Shown piece after piece: positions 44,273-52,157 of a stretch of DNA of 64,000 nt. Source of the DNA: JACVRW01 sp963751835. Lineage in GTDB: Bacteria; Actinomycetota; Thermoleophilia; Solirubrobacterales; Thermoleophilaceae. The notes under the pieces are model-generated. The model worked only from the letters and a program-made list of their open reading frames with translations, was not told where the DNA came from and searched no databases. The DNA is taken from positions 50,503-114,502 of the forward strand of contig CAVVWD010000038.1 in NCBI GenBank assembly GCA_963751835.1, written 5' to 3'. Both the position numbers and the translations under genes were made by a program. Position 1 is the stretch's first letter. Each line of letters starts with the position of its first letter.

Positions 44273-45709
44273 CTACGACGGCCTCGGCGGCCCGGGCTTC
44301 CGGCCCTGGCCGCCCGGCCTCTTGACCGAGGGCAGATCGCCCACCTTCTTCGACCCGCTCCGGCGCTTGTAGCCGGCCGCCGTCTGGACGCTCGACGGCC
44401 GCCACTTCGCGCCTCCACGCTGGGTCGGGACGCCCTCCTCGTTGAGCGTGTCCGCGATCGCCTGCAGCGTCATCCCGTCCGCGCGCATGTTCGCGATCCG
44501 CTTGCGAATCTCGTCCCAGTCCGGTCCGGCCCCGCCGGAGGCATGGCGCTTCGCGCGCGCGGCCGCCAGGCCCTTCCGGGTGCGATCTGACAGCCGCTCG
44601 CTCTCCATGCCGGCCACCGACGCGAGCGCTCGGGCGGTCGTCCGGCCGCCCGGGCTGGCGGTATCCAGGTCGAGCTCAACGGCCACCAGGCGGACATCGT
44701 TGCGCTCGAGCCATTGCACGATCGTTCCCAGCTCCGCCACGGAGCGGCTGAGGCGCTGGAGCCCCGTCACGACGAGGCAGGACCCGTCGCCGGCGGCGAT
44801 GCGCTCGATCAGGAACGACAGGCCGGCCCGGTCGAGTGCCTTGCCGTCCTTGGGCTCCCGCTCGCGCACGACCTCGACGACGTCTATTCCGAGCAGCTTG
44901 CAGTAGGACTCGATCGCGATCCGCTGCTCATCGAGCTCGCGGGTGCCCTCGTCCACGTCGGCCGGCACCGTCGCATAGCCGAGCGCGCGGACCGCGACGG
45001 CGGGCGCGGGTGCTGCCGGTGCGGGCCGGGGCGGGGCCGGGGGCGCGGGCTCGGCTGCCGCCGGCGCGGGCTCGGGCGCCGGGGCGGCCGGGGGCGGCGG
45101 TGCCTCGACCGCGGGCGGGGGCGGCTCCACCACCGGCGCGACCTCAAGCTCGGGCGCAGCCGGCTCGGGCTCGGGCGCGGGCGGCTCGGGCTCGGGCGCG
45201 GGCGGCTCGGGCTCGGGCGCAGCCGGCTCCGGCTCTGATATCAGGGCGGTATCGGCATCCGGAGCTTCCTCGGGCTCGGGCTCCACAACCGGCGCGGCCG
45301 GCGCTGCGGGGGACGCCATCGCGAGCTGGCCGGTCTCGGTGGCCGAGTCGAGGCCAACGTCGAGCGCCACCAGCCGTGCCTCGCCCCCGTCGAGCCGGTC
45401 GAGCACGATCTCGAGCAGTGCGGTGCGGCCGGTCAGCCGCTCGAGATGGCTGACGATCAGGCAGGAGGCCTCGCCGGACTCGATCCGCTCGAGCGCCCGG
45501 ATCAGCCCCGGCTGTTCCTCGTTCGGGCCGTCCTCCTGCTGGTCTCGCACGATGTCGACGAGGCGCAGGTTCAGGCGGTCGCACGCGCCCTCGATGGCGA
45601 GCCGTTGGGTCTCCATCTCGGGTCCGTCCAACGGCTCATCGGAGGACACGCTCGCGTAGCCGAGGGTCGGGACGGACTGGGAGGTTGTTGATCTGATGGC
45701 GGTCTTCAT
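44273..45709 (-). CDS. Serine-recombinase-family protein with two resolvase domains
   Basis: A 478-residue protein. The first resolvase-like domain spans ~15-125 ('LGYASVSSDEP', catalytic-position Ser22; 'GEASCLIVSHLERLTGR'). A Pro/Glu/Ala linker of ~105 residues follows (135-240, 'EPEPPAPEPEP' repeats). The second resolvase domain spans ~243-370 ('LGYATVPADV', where the Ser is Pro249; 'GSCLVVTGLQRLSRSVAELG', 'DTASPGGRTTARALASVAGMESERLSDRT'). A C-terminal Recombinase-type segment ('ADTLNEEGVPTQRGGAKWRPSSVQ', ~420-450) and a basic tail complete it. In domain 1 Ser is kept but the flanking Arg is Ser. Activity is doubtful; a DNA-binding regulator or a structural recombinase is possible. The stop is 44273; the start ATG 45709. 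Confidence 0.8.
   Translation of the reverse strand: MKTAIRSTTSQSVPTLGYASVSSDEPLDGPEMETQRLAIEGACDRLNLRLVDIVRDQQEDGPNEEQPGLIRALERIESGEASCLIVSHLERLTGRTALLEIVLDRLDGGEARLVALDVGLDSATETGQLAMASPAAPAAPVVEPEPEEAPDADTALISEPEPAAPEPEPPAPEPEPPAPEPEPAAPELEVAPVVEPPPPAVEAPPPPAAPAPEPAPAAAEPAPPAPPRPAPAAPAPAVAVRALGYATVPADVDEGTRELDEQRIAIESYCKLLGIDVVEVVREREPKDGKALDRAGLSFLIERIAAGDGSCLVVTGLQRLSRSVAELGTIVQWLERNDVRLVAVELDLDTASPGGRTTARALASVAGMESERLSDRTRKGLAAARAKRHASGGAGPDWDEIRKRIANMRADGMTLQAIADTLNEEGVPTQRGGAKWRPSSVQTAAGYKRRSGSKKVGDLPSVKRPGGQGRKPGPPRPS
45150..45235. repeat. Tandem repeat coding the EPEPPAP linker
   Basis: Units of the type GGCTCGGGCTCGGGCGCGG recur in tandem inside the recombinase gene and encode the Pro/Glu linker between its two resolvase domains. 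Confidence 0.6.
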
Positions 45710-45763
45710 CTAGCCGCCCAATGTACCCCCGAACCGGCTGTCAGGCGAGTGGGAACCCGTCGG

Positions 45764-47035
45764 TCAGGCGAGCGGATTGAAAACGAGGCCGGTCGGGACC
45801 TTGGGATAGAAGTAGGTCGACTTGGGCGGCATCGACTCGCCCGCCTCCGCCACCTCTCGGACCTGCTCGACCGGGGTCGCGCGCATGAAGAAACCGGCGT
45901 CGGCCGCGCCCGATTCGACCCTGTGGATCGCGTCCTCGAGGTTCTTCGAGTAGTCGAGGCCGCGCAGGTGCGCGATGTCGTCCTCGGACATTCCGAGAGC
46001 CCCGCGCAGGATCAGCGACTCGAGCACCGCGGTGTCGAGCCGGCGATAGGGCTCGGGCATCTCCGCAAGCGCCCGGTCGGCGATCGACTGGTCTTTCAGC
46101 GTGACCCGGAAGGGCCGCTTGAAGAAGCTGTCCATGTAGCCGTAGGCGATGCGCCCGTTCGCGCTCGGTTCGAGCTCGGAGGGTGCGCCCAGCTCCTCGA
46201 TCTCGAAGTCGCGCCTGAGGGCGTCGCGGATCGCCACCTGCTTGCTGGTGTCGTCCTTGAGGCCCGTGAGCAGCCGGTGCGTAGGGAACACGAGCAGTCC
46301 GGGGTCAGACAGCGAGCAGAGCAGCATGAGGACGTAGCGGTGATCGCCCTCGCCGCCGATCTCCTCTGCGTATACGCGCGCCGTCTCGTAGCGGTGATGC
46401 CCGTCCGCTATGAGGAGTTCGGCGCCGGCGAGCGCCGCCTGGAGGGCCGAGATGCGGTCCGGGTCCGTCACCCGCCACAGCGTGTGGCGGGTGCCCTCGT
46501 GGTCGGCCGCGCCGGCAAACGGCTCGCCGTCGAGGGCGGGGTCGAGCGCCTCAGCCGCGGTGCCGCCGGGGTCGGCGAAGAGGCTGAAGATGGGGGAGAG
46601 GTTGGCGCGCGTCGCGCGCGTCAGGCGCAGCCGGTCCTCCTTCGGTCCCGGATGCGTCCGCTCGTGCGGCCGGATCCGCCCGGGACCGTATTCCTCAACA
46701 CGCACGCGCGCGAGGAACCCGGTCCGGGTGCGTTCGCCGCCATCGGGGCCGCTGTAGTCCTGCCGCAACGCCCAGAGCGCGGGCTCGTCCTCCCGGACGA
46801 GCACTCCGCGCTCGAGCCAGTCGCGCATGGTGGCCGCGGCGTGCTCGTAGCGGTCGCCGCCCCCGGGCGGCGGCTCCGGCAGGTCGATCTCGACAACGTT
46901 GTTCGGGCTGCGGGCCACGAGCTCCGCCCGCAACTCGGCGTCGATCACGTCGTACGGAGGAGCGATCACATCCTCGAGCGGCCCCGCCGCCGAGGGTTCG
47001 TAGCGGACGGTTCGCAGCGGTTGAACTTCGGCCAT
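45764..47035 (-). CDS. DUF1015-family protein
   Basis: A 423-residue protein. 'LRTVRYEPSAAGPLEDVIAPPYDVI' at the N-terminus and 'LLIADGHHRYETARVYAEE' in the middle are hallmarks of DUF1015 (COG4198), a widespread family of unknown reaction; from memory it is distantly related to ParB/SerK-type nucleotide-binding folds. 'YVLMLLCSLSDPGLLVFPTHRLL' and 'PPKSTYFYPKVPTGLVFNPL' at the end are also conserved. ATG 47035 is chosen, since upstream residues overlap the divergent TetR promoter. It ends 54 nt past the recombinase start on the same strand. Confidence 0.88.
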   Translation of the reverse strand: MAEVQPLRTVRYEPSAAGPLEDVIAPPYDVIDAELRAELVARSPNNVVEIDLPEPPPGGGDRYEHAAATMRDWLERGVLVREDEPALWALRQDYSGPDGGERTRTGFLARVRVEEYGPGRIRPHERTHPGPKEDRLRLTRATRANLSPIFSLFADPGGTAAEALDPALDGEPFAGAADHEGTRHTLWRVTDPDRISALQAALAGAELLIADGHHRYETARVYAEEIGGEGDHRYVLMLLCSLSDPGLLVFPTHRLLTGLKDDTSKQVAIRDALRRDFEIEELGAPSELEPSANGRIAYGYMDSFFKRPFRVTLKDQSIADRALAEMPEPYRRLDTAVLESLILRGALGMSEDDIAHLRGLDYSKNLEDAIHRVESGAADAGFFMRATPVEQVREVAEAGESMPPKSTYFYPKVPTGLVFNPLA

Positions 47036-47053
47036 CGGGACCGGCCACCCTAC

Positions 47054-47107
47054 TTGACTTCGGCCTGCGCCCTGCGTTACATTGGATGACTTAGTCAGTC
47101 GACTAAG
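47054..47107 (+). promoter_or_regulatory. Promoter overlapping an 18-bp operator of the TetR operon
   Basis: TTGACT (47054-47059), a 17-bp spacer and TTACAT (47077-47082) form a sigma-70 promoter. The expected start point, ~47089, coincides with the palindrome CTTAGTC-AGTC-GACTAAG (47090-47107). Since the palindrome would be inside the coding frame if TTG 47082 were used, translation more likely starts at 47121/47124. Repressor bound there would block initiation of the whole operon. Confidence 0.75.
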
Positions 47108-47123
47108 GCAGTTGACCAAGTTG

Positions 47124-47726
47124 GTGGCAACCAAAGTCCACGCAAAGGGTCGCGAGGAGGCCACGCTGGCCCTCCTCGACGCCGCGGAGCGCATGCTCGT
47201 GAGCGACGGCTATGCGCGCATCACCACCCGCCGCGTTGCGGCCGAGGCCGGTGTCAACCACGGCCTCGTGCACTACTACTTCGGCTCGATGGAGGAGCTG
47301 CTCCTGCAGGTGCTGGAGCGCTTCACCGGCCGGCTCGTGGCGCGCCAGCGCGAGATGTACGAGGCGGACATGCCCTTCATCGAGAAGTGGCGGACCGCGA
47401 TGCGCTACCTCGAGGAGGACCTTAGTGCCGGCTATCCCAAGGTTTGGCTCGAGCTGCAGGCGATGTCCTGGAACAACCGTGGGCTACGAGAGCGCGTTGT
47501 GGCGGTCGACGGTGAGTGGCGCTCGACCTTGCGGACGGCGTTCGGCCGCGCGCTGCACGAGTACGGCCTCGACCCCGATGACTTCCCGCTCGAGGCCTTG
47601 GTCTCGCTCGTGATCACCTTCAACAAGGGCATCGAGCTCGAGCAGCTGAACGGGATCCACAGCGGGCACCAGGAGCTGCTCGCCTGGATCGACGACTGGC
47701 TCCGCTCCCGGGAGGACGGCCGGTGA
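47124..47726 (+). CDS. TetR-family regulator
   Basis: A 200-residue TetR protein. The HTH is at about residues 12-58 ('EATLALLDAAERMLVSDGYARIT', 'RRVAAEAGVNHGLVHYYFGSMEELL'), followed by a helical ligand domain. GTG 47124 (or TTG 47121) is chosen because the palindromic operator and promoter lie just upstream. It opens a five-gene operon (glycosyltransferase, hydrolase, DUF1326, DUF2182) in which every gene overlaps the next by 1-4 nt, so it most likely represses the operon including itself. The ligand could be a substrate of the glycosyltransferase or hydrolase. Confidence 0.87.
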   Translation: MATKVHAKGREEATLALLDAAERMLVSDGYARITTRRVAAEAGVNHGLVHYYFGSMEELLLQVLERFTGRLVARQREMYEADMPFIEKWRTAMRYLEEDLSAGYPKVWLELQAMSWNNRGLRERVVAVDGEWRSTLRTAFGRALHEYGLDPDDFPLEALVSLVITFNKGIELEQLNGIHSGHQELLAWIDDWLRSREDGR

Positions 47727-48931
47727 GGAGCCCGCGCGTGCTCTACATCTCGTCGCCGATCGGGCTCGGCCACGCGCAGCGCGACGTGGCGATCGCGCGC
47801 GAGCTGCGCCGGCTCGTCCCCGACGTCGAGATCGACTGGTTGGCTCAGGATCCCGTCACGCGGGTGCTCGAGGGGGAGGGCGAGCGCATACATCCGATGA
47901 GCCGTCACCTCGCGAGCGAGTCGGGTCACATGGAGTCCGAGTCAGCGGAGCACGACCTGCATTGCTTCCAGGCATGGCGGCGTATGGACGAGATCCTGGT
48001 CGCCAACTACATGGTCTTCCACGACCTCGTGCACGCGGAGCGCTACGACCTGTGGGTCGGCGACGAGGCATGGGAGATCGACTACTACCTGCACGAGCAT
48101 CCCTTCGAGAAGCGCGCGCATTACGCGTGGCTGACCGACTTCGTCGGCTGGCTGCCGATGGAGGACGGCGGCGCACACGAAGCGTTCCTGACGGCGGACT
48201 ACAACGCCGAGATGATTGAGCACATCGCCGCCCACCCCGAGGTGCGCGACTGCGCTCTGTTCGTCGGCGATCCCGATGACATCGTGCCCGACCGGCTCGG
48301 CGCCGACCTGCCGCTGATCCGCGACTGGACCGAGCAGAACTTCGGCTTCGTGGGCTACGTGACGGGCTTCGACCCGAACGAGTTCCGCGACCGCGAACGG
48401 CTCCGCGCGGAGCTCGGCTACGGAGCCGCGGAGAACGTGTGCATCGTCACAGTTGGCGGCTCGGGCGTGGGAGACGATCTCCTGCGCAAGGTGATCGCTG
48501 CGTTCCCAGAGGCCAAGCGGCGGGTGCCCGACCTGCGGATGATCGTGGTGGCCGGGCCGCGGATCGACCCCGCCTCGCTGCCGGCGGCCGACGGCCTCGA
48601 GGTGCGCCGGTACGTGCACAACCTCTACCGCCACCTCGCCGCCTGCGACCTCGCCGTCGTCCAGGGCGGGCTGACCACGGCGATGGAGCTGACCGCCAAT
48701 GGACGGCCGTTCCTCTACTTCCCGCTCGCCCACCATTTCGAGCAGAACCTGCACGTGCGTCACCGCCTCGAGCGCTACGGCGCCGGCCGGCGTATGGACT
48801 TCGACGAGACCGAGCCGGACGACGTGGCGGCCGCGATCGCGGACGAGATCGGCCGCGAAGTGGACTACCGGCCGGTGGACACCGACGGCGCGCGCCGGGC
48901 GGCCGGCCGGCTTGCGGAGATGCTGCTGTGA
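47723..48931 (+). CDS. Glycosyltransferase (GT-B, MGT/UGT-like)
   Basis: A 402-residue GT-B fold enzyme. The N-terminal domain starts 'VLYISSPIGLGHAQRDVAIARELRR', an acceptor-side motif of MurG/UGT-like enzymes. The C-terminal donor domain includes 'VCIVTVGGSGVGDDLLRKVI', 'LRMIVVAGPRID', 'RYVHNLYRHLAACDLAVVQGGLTTAMEL' (donor-binding H/QGG segment) and 'FEQNLHVRHRLERYGAG'. The sugar and acceptor are unknown. Its GTG start overlaps the TetR stop by 4 nt. Confidence 0.87.
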   Translation: MRSPRVLYISSPIGLGHAQRDVAIARELRRLVPDVEIDWLAQDPVTRVLEGEGERIHPMSRHLASESGHMESESAEHDLHCFQAWRRMDEILVANYMVFHDLVHAERYDLWVGDEAWEIDYYLHEHPFEKRAHYAWLTDFVGWLPMEDGGAHEAFLTADYNAEMIEHIAAHPEVRDCALFVGDPDDIVPDRLGADLPLIRDWTEQNFGFVGYVTGFDPNEFRDRERLRAELGYGAAENVCIVTVGGSGVGDDLLRKVIAAFPEAKRRVPDLRMIVVAGPRIDPASLPAADGLEVRRYVHNLYRHLAACDLAVVQGGLTTAMELTANGRPFLYFPLAHHFEQNLHVRHRLERYGAGRRMDFDETEPDDVAAAIADEIGREVDYRPVDTDGARRAAGRLAEMLL

Positions 48932-49854
48932 GGGCGCTCGCCCCCGACGACTCCGGGTTCATCGAGCGCGACGGGGTGCCGGTCTACTGGGAGCGCTTCG
49001 GAGACGGGGATCCGACCGTGCTCTTCCTCCCGACGTGGTCGATAGTCCACTCGCGCTGCTGGAAGGCGCAGGTGCCGTACTTCGCACGGCACTTCCGGGT
49101 CCTCGTGTTCGACGGGCGCGGCAACGGGCGCTCCGGCCGGCCCGCGGACAACGACGCTTATGCCGAAGCCGAGTTCGCCGCCGACGCGCTGGCGGTCATG
49201 GACGCGACCGACACCGAGCGCGCTGTGCTCGTGTCGTGGTCGCGCGGAGCCCAGCGGGCGCTGCTCCTGGCGGCCGGTCACGCCGAGCGCGTGCTCGGCG
49301 CCGCCTTCATCGGACCGGCCGTGCCGCTCGCTCCCGTGGTCCCGGAGCGGGCGAGCGCGTTCGAGCGGTTCACCGAGCCACAGGAGAGTTACGAGGGCTG
49401 GGGTAAGTGGAATGCGCACTACTGGCGAGACGACTACCGCGGCTTCCTCGAGTTCTTCTTCGCCCACGTCTTCTGCGAGCCACACTCGACCAAGCAGATC
49501 GAGGACGCGATCGGGTGGGGGCTCGAGACCGATCCGGACACTCTCGTGGCCACCACCCTCGGTCCGTGGCTCGGTGGCCGCGACGAGACGCTCGATCTGT
49601 GTGACCGCGTCACCTCCCCTGTGCTCGTCCTGCACGGCGAGGACGACGTCGTCAGGCCGCCGGAGATCGGGCGCGCGCTCGCCGAGGCCACCGGCGGCCG
49701 CTACGTGCCGCTGCCGGGCTGTGGCCACGGCCCGCATTGCCGCAAGCCCGTGCTTGTGAACGGCCTCCTGCGGGAGTTCGTCGAACGAGCCGGACGCTCG
49801 CCCCCGGTGGGCGCCGGACTCGCATCCCAGGCCCAGGAAGGAGACATGACATGA
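48928..49854 (+). CDS. Alpha/beta hydrolase
   Basis: A 308-residue alpha/beta hydrolase. 'LFLPTWSIVHSRCWKAQVPYFARHFRVLVFDGRGNGRSGRP' covers the oxyanion and strand-4 region. The nucleophile elbow is 'VSWSRGAQ' (S-x-S-R-G, slightly atypical). 'LVLHGEDDVVRPPEIG' holds the acid, and 'LPGCGHGPHCRKPV' the catalytic His. GTG 48928 overlaps the glycosyltransferase stop by 4 nt. It could remove or exchange an acyl or ester group on the glycosylated product; the substrate is unknown. Confidence 0.85.
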   Translation: MRALAPDDSGFIERDGVPVYWERFGDGDPTVLFLPTWSIVHSRCWKAQVPYFARHFRVLVFDGRGNGRSGRPADNDAYAEAEFAADALAVMDATDTERAVLVSWSRGAQRALLLAAGHAERVLGAAFIGPAVPLAPVVPERASAFERFTEPQESYEGWGKWNAHYWRDDYRGFLEFFFAHVFCEPHSTKQIEDAIGWGLETDPDTLVATTLGPWLGGRDETLDLCDRVTSPVLVLHGEDDVVRPPEIGRALAEATGGRYVPLPGCGHGPHCRKPVLVNGLLREFVERAGRSPPVGAGLASQAQEGDMT

Positions 49855-50495
49855 CAACCACCGAGACAAGCCCCGCCACCACCACCGCCGGCTACCAGCT
49901 CGTGGGATCGCTGCTGGAGGTTTGCAGCTGCGAGACCCTGTGTCCCTGCTGGATCGGCGAGGACCCCGACCAAGGCACCTGCGACTCCGTCGTGGCCTAC
50001 CAGATCTCGGAGGGCACTATCCGAGGTGTGGAGGTAGACGGGCTCACGATCGTGGACGTCTGCAAGATCCCCGGAAACGTGCTCGAGGGGAACTGGCGGG
50101 TAATCGTCTTCGTCGACGACCGCGCGACCGACGAACAGATGGAGGCCCTCCTCGACGCCTTCACCGGCAAGCTGGGCGGTCCGCTCGCCGACCTGGCCGA
50201 GCTCGTGGGTGAGGTTGTCGAGGTCAGGCGCGCGCCGATCGAGCACTCGATCGTCGACGGTGCCGGCAAGCTCACGGTCGGCGACATGGTCGACTGCTCG
50301 ATGGAGCCGTACCGCGGACCGGACGGCAGCATCACCACGCTGAACAACTCGATCTTCTCGACGGTGCCGGGCTCGCCGGCGTACGTTTCGAAGTCGGACC
50401 ACCAGAAGATCGACATCCCTGAGCACGGATACCAGTGGGAGCTCGAGGGGAAGAACGCGATCCAGTCCGACTGGAAGATCGACTTCGCGGGCTAG
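49851..50495 (+). CDS. DUF1326 domain protein
   Basis: A 214-residue protein of DUF1326. The Cys cluster 'LLEVCSCETLCPCWIGEDPDQGTC' near residues 22-45 is the conserved site of this family, probably metal- or redox-active. The rest is a beta-rich domain with 'IPGNVLEGNWRVIVFVDDRATDEQ' and 'YQWELEGKNAIQSDWKIDF' at the end. ATG 49851 overlaps the hydrolase stop (ATGA). DUF1326 is usually encoded next to DUF2182, as here, which suggests a joint role, perhaps in metal handling. Confidence 0.9.
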   Translation: MTTTETSPATTTAGYQLVGSLLEVCSCETLCPCWIGEDPDQGTCDSVVAYQISEGTIRGVEVDGLTIVDVCKIPGNVLEGNWRVIVFVDDRATDEQMEALLDAFTGKLGGPLADLAELVGEVVEVRRAPIEHSIVDGAGKLTVGDMVDCSMEPYRGPDGSITTLNNSIFSTVPGSPAYVSKSDHQKIDIPEHGYQWELEGKNAIQSDWKIDFAG

Positions 50496-51286
50496 TGACC
50501 ACGGCCGTCCCCGACTCGCTGGCGCGCGCGCCACAAAGCCGCCGGTTTGGCTCGCTCCCCATGCCCGTGCTAGCGGGCATCGCCGCCGCCTGGGCCGCCG
50601 CCATCGCGGCCCAGGCGGCCGGCGCGGCGGCACTCGTCCACCACGACGCCCTGCTCGTGGACGGCCCGTCGCCCGTTCTCGCGACGCTCGTGTTCCTGCT
50701 GGCCTGGCAGGTGATGATCGCGGCAATGATGCTGCCGTCGAGCCTGCCGCTCGTGCGGCTCTTCGCGAAGGCATCCTCGCGCGCGCCCGCGCGGAGGAAA
50801 ATGATGGCGGCCTTTCTCGGCGGATACGCACTCGTCTGGAGCGCGTTCGGGCTACTGGCCTTCGGTCTCGACGCCGGCCTCCATGCCGCCGTCGAGGCGA
50901 GTCCCTGGCTCCACCGCCACGAGTGGGCGATCGGCGGATCCGTGCTTGCGCTCGCGGGGGCGTTCCAGTTCACGCCCCTGAAGGACGCCTGCCTCGACAA
51001 GTGCCGCCACCCTGCCCAGTTCCTAACCCGCTACTACCGCCGCGGCGCGGGCGGCGCCTTCGAGCTTGGCGCCCACCACGGCGCCTTCTGCGTCGGCTGC
51101 TGCTGGGCGCTGATGCTCGTGCTGTTCGCGGCCGGTATGGCGAGCGTCCTGTGGATGGCCGCCCTGACGGCCCTGATGATCCACGAGAAGACGCGTCCCA
51201 CGGGAGCGCAGGCGGTGCCAGTGAGCGGGGTGGCACTGCTCGCGGCGGCGTCGGTAGTGCTCGCATACGGCGCGTCGGCGGCCTGA
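50495..51286 (+). CDS. DUF2182 membrane protein
   Basis: A 263-residue protein with about seven hydrophobic helices. Conserved residues of the family include 'WQVMIAAMMLPSSLPL', 'FQFTPLKDACLDKCRHP' and 'HGAFCVGCCWALM', with Cys/His that may coordinate metal. It is annotated elsewhere as a predicted metal-binding membrane protein. GTG 50495 overlaps the DUF1326 stop by one base (TAGTG). It is the last gene of the five-gene operon and ends 9 nt before the stop of the convergent cupredoxin gene. Confidence 0.88.
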   Translation: MTTAVPDSLARAPQSRRFGSLPMPVLAGIAAAWAAAIAAQAAGAAALVHHDALLVDGPSPVLATLVFLLAWQVMIAAMMLPSSLPLVRLFAKASSRAPARRKMMAAFLGGYALVWSAFGLLAFGLDAGLHAAVEASPWLHRHEWAIGGSVLALAGAFQFTPLKDACLDKCRHPAQFLTRYYRRGAGGAFELGAHHGAFCVGCCWALMLVLFAAGMASVLWMAALTALMIHEKTRPTGAQAVPVSGVALLAAASVVLAYGASAA

Positions 51287-51295
51287 CGGGCCCGC

Positions 51296-51700
51296 TCAGC
51301 GCACCACGAGCGTGCCGTGCTGGGTGCGCCAGTGGCCGCCCGCGGAGCACAGATACGTGTACGTACCGGGCTCGAGGTCGACGGCCGCGCGTGTCCGGCC
51401 GGTGCCGATCGTCCGCGTGCCGCCGATGTCCTTCGAGCCGGGGCCGAAGCAGCACTCGTCCCCGGTGTGGATGCGGATGTTGTGGCCCTTCCGCTTCCCG
51501 TTCGTGAGCTCGAAGACGATCCGGCCGGCCTTCGCGCTGAGGCGCTCCTTGTCGAATTCGATCACACCCGGCGAGGTGACCACGGCGAGTTTCAGCACCT
51601 GAGGCTCCTCGTCTTCCCCGCAAGCGGCCTGGACCACCGCGCATACCGCCAAGGCGGCGCCGAGCCCGATGGCTGTCAGCCTGCCGGATCGCACGGGCAC
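51296..51700 (-). CDS. Cupredoxin-like lipoprotein
   Basis: A 134-residue secreted protein. The N-terminus 'LTAIGLGAALAVCAVVQAAC' ends in a lipobox-like A-A-C. The mature domain has the plastocyanin-type pattern: first His in 'NGKRKGHNIRIH', then 'TYTYLCSAGGHWRTQHGTLVV' with Cys and second His (C-x4-H) for a type-1 copper site. It probably carries electrons or binds copper at the outer face of the membrane. GTG 51700 is used; GTG 51694 is an alternative. It is convergent with the DUF2182 operon, consistent with a metal-linked role there. Confidence 0.83.
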   Translation of the reverse strand: MPVRSGRLTAIGLGAALAVCAVVQAACGEDEEPQVLKLAVVTSPGVIEFDKERLSAKAGRIVFELTNGKRKGHNIRIHTGDECCFGPGSKDIGGTRTIGTGRTRAAVDLEPGTYTYLCSAGGHWRTQHGTLVVR

Positions 51701-51786
51701 CGGGATTGCAGCACAGCGGGTTCGTCTGATCCCCCTCGAAGCGATCTCGGAACACCGTCGCGATCTGCAACTCGGATCCCTGCGTC

Positions 51787-52089
51787 GTGCAACTGGGCGC
51801 AGCCTGGATTACGAGGCTCACCGGGAACAAGGTCAGCTACCTGCTCCAGTACCACGCGGATCAGCAGCTCGACGAGCTGGTCGCATTCTGGGCGGCCCGG
51901 CTCGACATCGGCGTGGAGGACGTCAAAGTGCTCAGGAAGTCGAACAGCAACCGCCTGAGCGGCCGGACCTGGCGCTCGCAGTACGGCGTTCTGACGGTCC
52001 GAGTCGGCGACACGATGCTGCGCGCACGACTTCAGGCATGGATGGATCGGGTCCGAGAGGACTGGATAGACTCGCCCGACGGGGCGTAG
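51787..52089 (+). pseudogene. LAGLIDADG-like protein, 5'-truncated, overlapping tRNA-Pro
   Basis: The open frame (51730 onward; first possible start GTG 51787) encodes 'AICNSDPCVVQLGAAW', 'SYLLQYHADQQLDELVAFW', 'VLRKSNSNRLSGRTW', 'YGVLTVRVGDTMLRARLQAW'. This pattern resembles the C-terminal LAGLIDADG-like domain found in actinobacterial proteins (NSD, LQYHAD and RLQAWMD elements). The N-terminal half expected for the family is missing, with a stop at 51727. The last codons and the TAG stop (52087-52089) lie inside tRNA-Pro (its positions 1-10). I treat it as a fragment; it could also be a small functional protein. Family assignment is from memory. Confidence 0.5.
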
Positions 52090-52153
52090 CGCAGTCTGGT
52101 AGCGCACCTGGCCTGGGACCAGGGGGTCATCGGTTCGAATCCGGTCGCCCCGA
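52080..52153 (+). tRNA. tRNA-Pro(TGG)
   Basis: A 74-nt cloverleaf. The acceptor stem is CGGGGCG/CGCCCCG. The D arm contains CGCAGTCTGGTAGCGC, the anticodon stem is CCTGG/CCAGG with loop CCTGGGA (anticodon TGG), and the T arm is ATCGG-TTCGAAT-CCGGT. CCA is not encoded. Loop position 33 is C rather than the usual U. The upstream truncated ORF overlaps its first 10 bases. Confidence 0.95.
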
Positions 52154-52157
52154 CTTC

